Assembly (NCBI GenBank): GCA_035578175.1
Contig: JAQMRL010000001.1
Span: 57,497,553-57,561,552 of the forward strand
Length of the DNA stretch: 64,000 nucleotides
Source: Catonia carolina
Taxonomy: Eukaryota; Arthropoda; Insecta; Hemiptera; Achilidae
Direction: 5' to 3'
This document shows, piece after piece, positions 61,333-64,000 of the stretch. The notes under the pieces are model-generated. The model had not been told where the DNA came from. It saw only the letters and a list, made by a program, of their open reading frames with translations, and searched no databases. The first letter of the stretch is position 1; each line of letters begins with the position of its first letter. The translations under genes were made by a program, and so were the position numbers.

Positions 61333-62094
61333 CAGGGTCCGGCAGATTAATCTGACGATTTTGTATTCATCGGCATGTTGTCAACACTGTGAATAGGAAG
61401 TTGGTACAGTTGTTACGGGGTAGCGCTAATACTACCATTTTAGCTGCCATCATGAGTTGGTTGTGTGAGCACCGTGCTTTTGTGATTGAAGCGTATTTTA
61501 AAAACATTGATTCTGTTATTGCTACGCAGCGTTTATTTCGTAGACATTTTAATTTAAACCGAAACGCGTCTATTCTAAGTAGGAATACGATATTGCTATG
61601 GGTGAAAAACTTTCGTTTAACATTGTCTGCTTGAAACTGAAACCAACAGGACGAAAGCGTTGTGTGAGAACTCCTGAAAATATTGAGGCTGGAAGGTTAT
61701 CTGTGTCGCAGTCTCCACAGCGTTCCGTAGTGAAGCATGCTGCCGCAGTAAGAATGTCTGACCGAAGTGTGAGAAGAATCTTTCATGATGACCTTCAGTT
61801 CCATTTGTACAAGATGATGTTCGTGCAACAACTTACTGAAAATGACTACGCCTCTCACAAAACAGCATGTGAGCTAATTCTCGAAAATTTGTAAGGTTGA
61901 ATGAGTGCGTGAGGAACAATGGGAAACAATTGAATAACATAATTTTCAAATGTAATATTCAAGTGAACTATGAAATGCTGTAAGTAAAATTGTATAATTT
62001 TAATTTTCATTTGACCTATTAAACTTTGTTGTACTACGAATCGTGCTTTTTTTATTGACCCTCCAAAATCGCCAGATTATTCTGCCGAACTCTG
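61333..62094 (+). mobile_element. Mariner-type transposon, internally deleted
   Basis: 30 bp TIRs (61333-61362 and 62065-62094; four mismatches) start CAGGGTCCGGCAG and CAGAGTTCGGCAG. Both ends are flanked by TA (61331-61332 and 62095-62096). The 762 bp body encodes only the N-terminal DNA-binding half of a transposase, so it is a non-autonomous deletion derivative. Confidence 0.85.
61389..61894 (+). pseudogene. Mariner-like transposase, N-terminal half only
   Basis: The plausible start is the ATG at 61452 (MSWLCEHRAFVIEAYF). The first helix-turn-helix region runs through LFRRHFNLNR...SRNTILLWV and breaks by frameshift near 61600-61630. The second frame (to 61894) continues with a GRKR (AT-hook-like) linker and RTPENIEAGRL, SVVKHAAAVRMSDRSVRRI, a second helix-turn-helix, and LTENDYASHKTACELILENL. 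All catalytic DDE/D residues are missing because the sequence then jumps to the right end of the element. It could bind TIRs but not cut. Confidence 0.8.
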
Positions 62095-62096
62095 TA

Positions 62097-62369
62097 TAGC
62101 AAAATACAAATAGTAATTAATAATAATAATAATAACGACCCAAAACGAGGATAAGTACGGACAATTTTCTGTCATCGGGAGTCCAATGTAATTTTGTAAC
62201 ACTGCCGGGCTACTCGATTCACCCGACAGCTTGTCACACGGGCTATCCCTCGCTGACTGAAATTTAAGAGCTTAGGATGTAATAGATTTAAAAACACTTA
62301 AATATTTTTAATAAAAATACATGAGACTATTTGCTTAAAGGGGCGTAAGCCGAGTCTAAAAATACCAAC
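62097..62369. other. Putative LINE 3' UTR beside the mariner insertion
   Basis: Begins with AAT/TAA simple repeats (62117-62135) and holds a GC-richer stretch (62150-62260). By position it could be the 3' UTR of the minus-strand LINE tail to its right. Confidence 0.35.
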
Positions 62370-62620
62370 CTAATTATTTTGACATAAACCATTCATTCCT
62401 TCAATACACCTAGAAAGAGGAGCCAGACTACCCCTGTTCATAATACTGGAATAATAAGTGATTCCTGGTTCCAATGTATGGAACACGATACTCAACTGCA
62501 GATAGATAAACCTCCACGTGCCACGACAGTGCTTTATACAGGAATAGCAAATCCTGAAGCTGACGCCTATCACTTAACGTGTTATATAGAAGTAATAATA
62601 ATAATAACAACAAAGTATAG
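62370..62620 (-). pseudogene. CR1/L2-like LINE RT C-terminal remnant
   Basis: Minus strand, frame 1: LSDRRQLQDLLFLYKAL then EYRVPYIGTRNHLLF. After a frameshift, frame 2 gives GSLAPLSRCIEGMNGL and a stop near 62370. The LxxRRxxxDLxFLYK ... VPxxxTRxxxLF ... SPxxR pattern is the usual last domain of CR1, Jockey and L2-type reverse transcriptases. The rest of the RT is missing. Confidence 0.6.
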
Positions 62621-64000
62621 TTAATGCGAAACGTGGAGTTTTCTCCAGAAAATCGAAATAAAACTTTAAATAGTTCTACAAGACAACCGAATCGACATTA
62701 CACTTGCCTCCTGCGTAGCTGAACAGTGAGTGAAACATGAGTCAGAAAGAGAAAGAAAGAGTGTCTCCCTCCAAGAGTCGCTGATGTCTGATGTATAATG
62801 ACTACACAAAAAGTTTTACATGAATTTAATGGCTGAATTAACAATTACATTGAGTCCTGAACACAATTAAATTGAAAAATGTAAAACATCGGATGATTCG
62901 TACTTGCTGACGGCACAAATTCAAACAATTTGAAAGATAGTTTCGTTTAAAAATACCGTTCTATTTTTAAAACTATTGATCTGTCTAACTCACATTGTAT
63001 CAAATTGTAAGAAAATTAAAAAAAAAACACAATTCTTTATTACAGGCTATTTATAATAGTTTTACTTCTTTACTACTGTAAAATCAAACTACGTTAGTAA
63101 CGGTTTTGAAAACCTACAATTTATGACACAAAAAGAATCTCTGAAATATTTTAAAGATTTTCTTTGATATTACGTTATTATTGAATTTATTTTTACAAAC
63201 CTGTTACATTTTAAGATTGCATACGTACTAGTAAGTAATATTTATTCGATAAAGCATTTTTCCCTAAACAGTACTGTTGTTTTTGAACACGCTTTGTCAA
63301 TGTTGTTTGTCCACAGCTAAATCATAAATGAGTGTCAGTGCCCCTTCCATATGGCCTGCCACCGCGCATCACTCTTCGAAACGCAAATCCTTTTCAGTTG
63401 GCCTATAAATCCAATGCTCTGCGCTGAACAGTGGCTATATGTCGGTTACATAATTTTTTAAAGTAATCTTCTTCATTTAGCTACGTTTTCCTCATTTTTT
63501 ATTTAATGTTCATTAACTTTTAATTATGTCCGTAAATCATAATATTCGAATTCTTCTACTGTGAAATGTAGTTATACCGGTAATTTATTAAATGTTGTAG
63601 TAATTAGTAGTGCAATGATTAACAATAGTTCAGTAATATAAGCCTAGGTTGTATTTAGTTGTGTCTAAAATTCATAAGTTTCTGTATTCTTTTACTCAGT
63701 GGTTTTTCAGTAGATGTATAGTGCAGTTCCTATGAACTAATCAGAACACTACTACAAATCGGAAATAACGTGGAGGCTAAATCATACAGTCAAGCAAAGG
63801 ACTTATTGGTAATTCATATTAATTTGAAAAATGATCTCAACGAGGGACTGATTACAAGAAAGAATAGAGTTAGCTAAAGGTGTTTCCGAAAATAGCGTTC
63901 AGCGTAATTTTAAAGAATATATAACCAGTAGAGATGGAGTTTTGGGTTTTTCTACACTTTGAAAACGAGTGGAATGGAAAATATACAGGAAAAGTTACAA
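62621..64000. other. AT-rich stretch to window end, nothing recognised
   Basis: A small GC-richer patch at 63335-63425 has no recognisable product. Confidence 0.35.

Noticed and set aside
1..64000. CRISPR array, tRNA or rRNA genes, bacterial-type operons
   Set aside because: No regularly spaced direct repeats of the right size, no complete tRNA cloverleaf and no rRNA core sequence were seen. The DNA is eukaryotic.

Overview
The window is AT-rich eukaryotic DNA in which nearly everything recognisable is transposable-element sequence. I found no intact host protein-coding gene, no tRNA or rRNA gene and no CRISPR array. The mix of elements (Jockey-type LINEs, a BEL/Pao LTR element, piggyBac, Tigger/pogo-like and mariner DNA elements, a tRNA-like SINE with a body I associate with true bugs) fits an insect, most likely a hemipteran. 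That assignment is inference from element families, not from a host gene.

Layout. 0.3-4.8 kb: a near full-length but broken Jockey-like LINE (plus strand), with ORF1 (gag-like, zinc knuckles) and ORF2 (endonuclease and RT) joined by an ATGA overlap. 6.0-6.8 kb: a short Tigger/jerky-like DNA transposon with good terminal inverted repeats (TIRs) and a truncated transposase. 8.75-10.0 kb: a pogo-type non-autonomous element holding an internal duplication and one copy of a dispersed ~155 bp repeat. 10.1-11.7 kb: remnants of LINE tails and a CR1-like RT. 12.2-13.3 kb: the second copy of the dispersed repeat, followed by an old tandem array with a ~140 bp period. 13.8-14.0 kb: a SINE. 15.0-16.6 kb: a 5'-truncated second Jockey-like copy (minus strand), beside a perfect 32 bp palindrome. 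18.8-19.5 kb: the 3' end of another LINE. 21.7-23.5 kb: a decayed piggyBac-like transposase with repeated palindromic motifs. 25.1-25.8 kb: a GC-rich island ending in three 34 bp units that resemble histone mRNA 3' stem-loops. 27-32 kb: several LINE remnants, including a third Jockey-like copy interrupted by a 59 bp hairpin. 35.9-36.4 kb: a large foldback element. 43.4-43.9 kb: an alternating CA/CG microsatellite in a repeat-like setting. 48.25-54.45 kb: the best-preserved feature, a BEL/Pao retrotransposon with identical 257 bp LTRs, a 5 bp target duplication and a single one-base frameshift beside the expected integrase catalytic glutamate. 55.7-56.3 kb: a possible promoter and first exon of a host gene. 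61.0-62.6 kb: a mariner deletion derivative that seems to be nested in the 3' region of a LINE.

The elements do not act together as a system. They are layers of insertion and decay: the BEL/Pao copy is very young, the Jockey copies are intermediate to old, and the tandem array and scattered RT tails are old. The parts that standard families do not explain well are the GC-rich island with the triplicated stem-loop unit, the diverged 140 bp array with its linked dispersed repeat, and the recurring GGACGC-type motif around the 32 bp palindrome.
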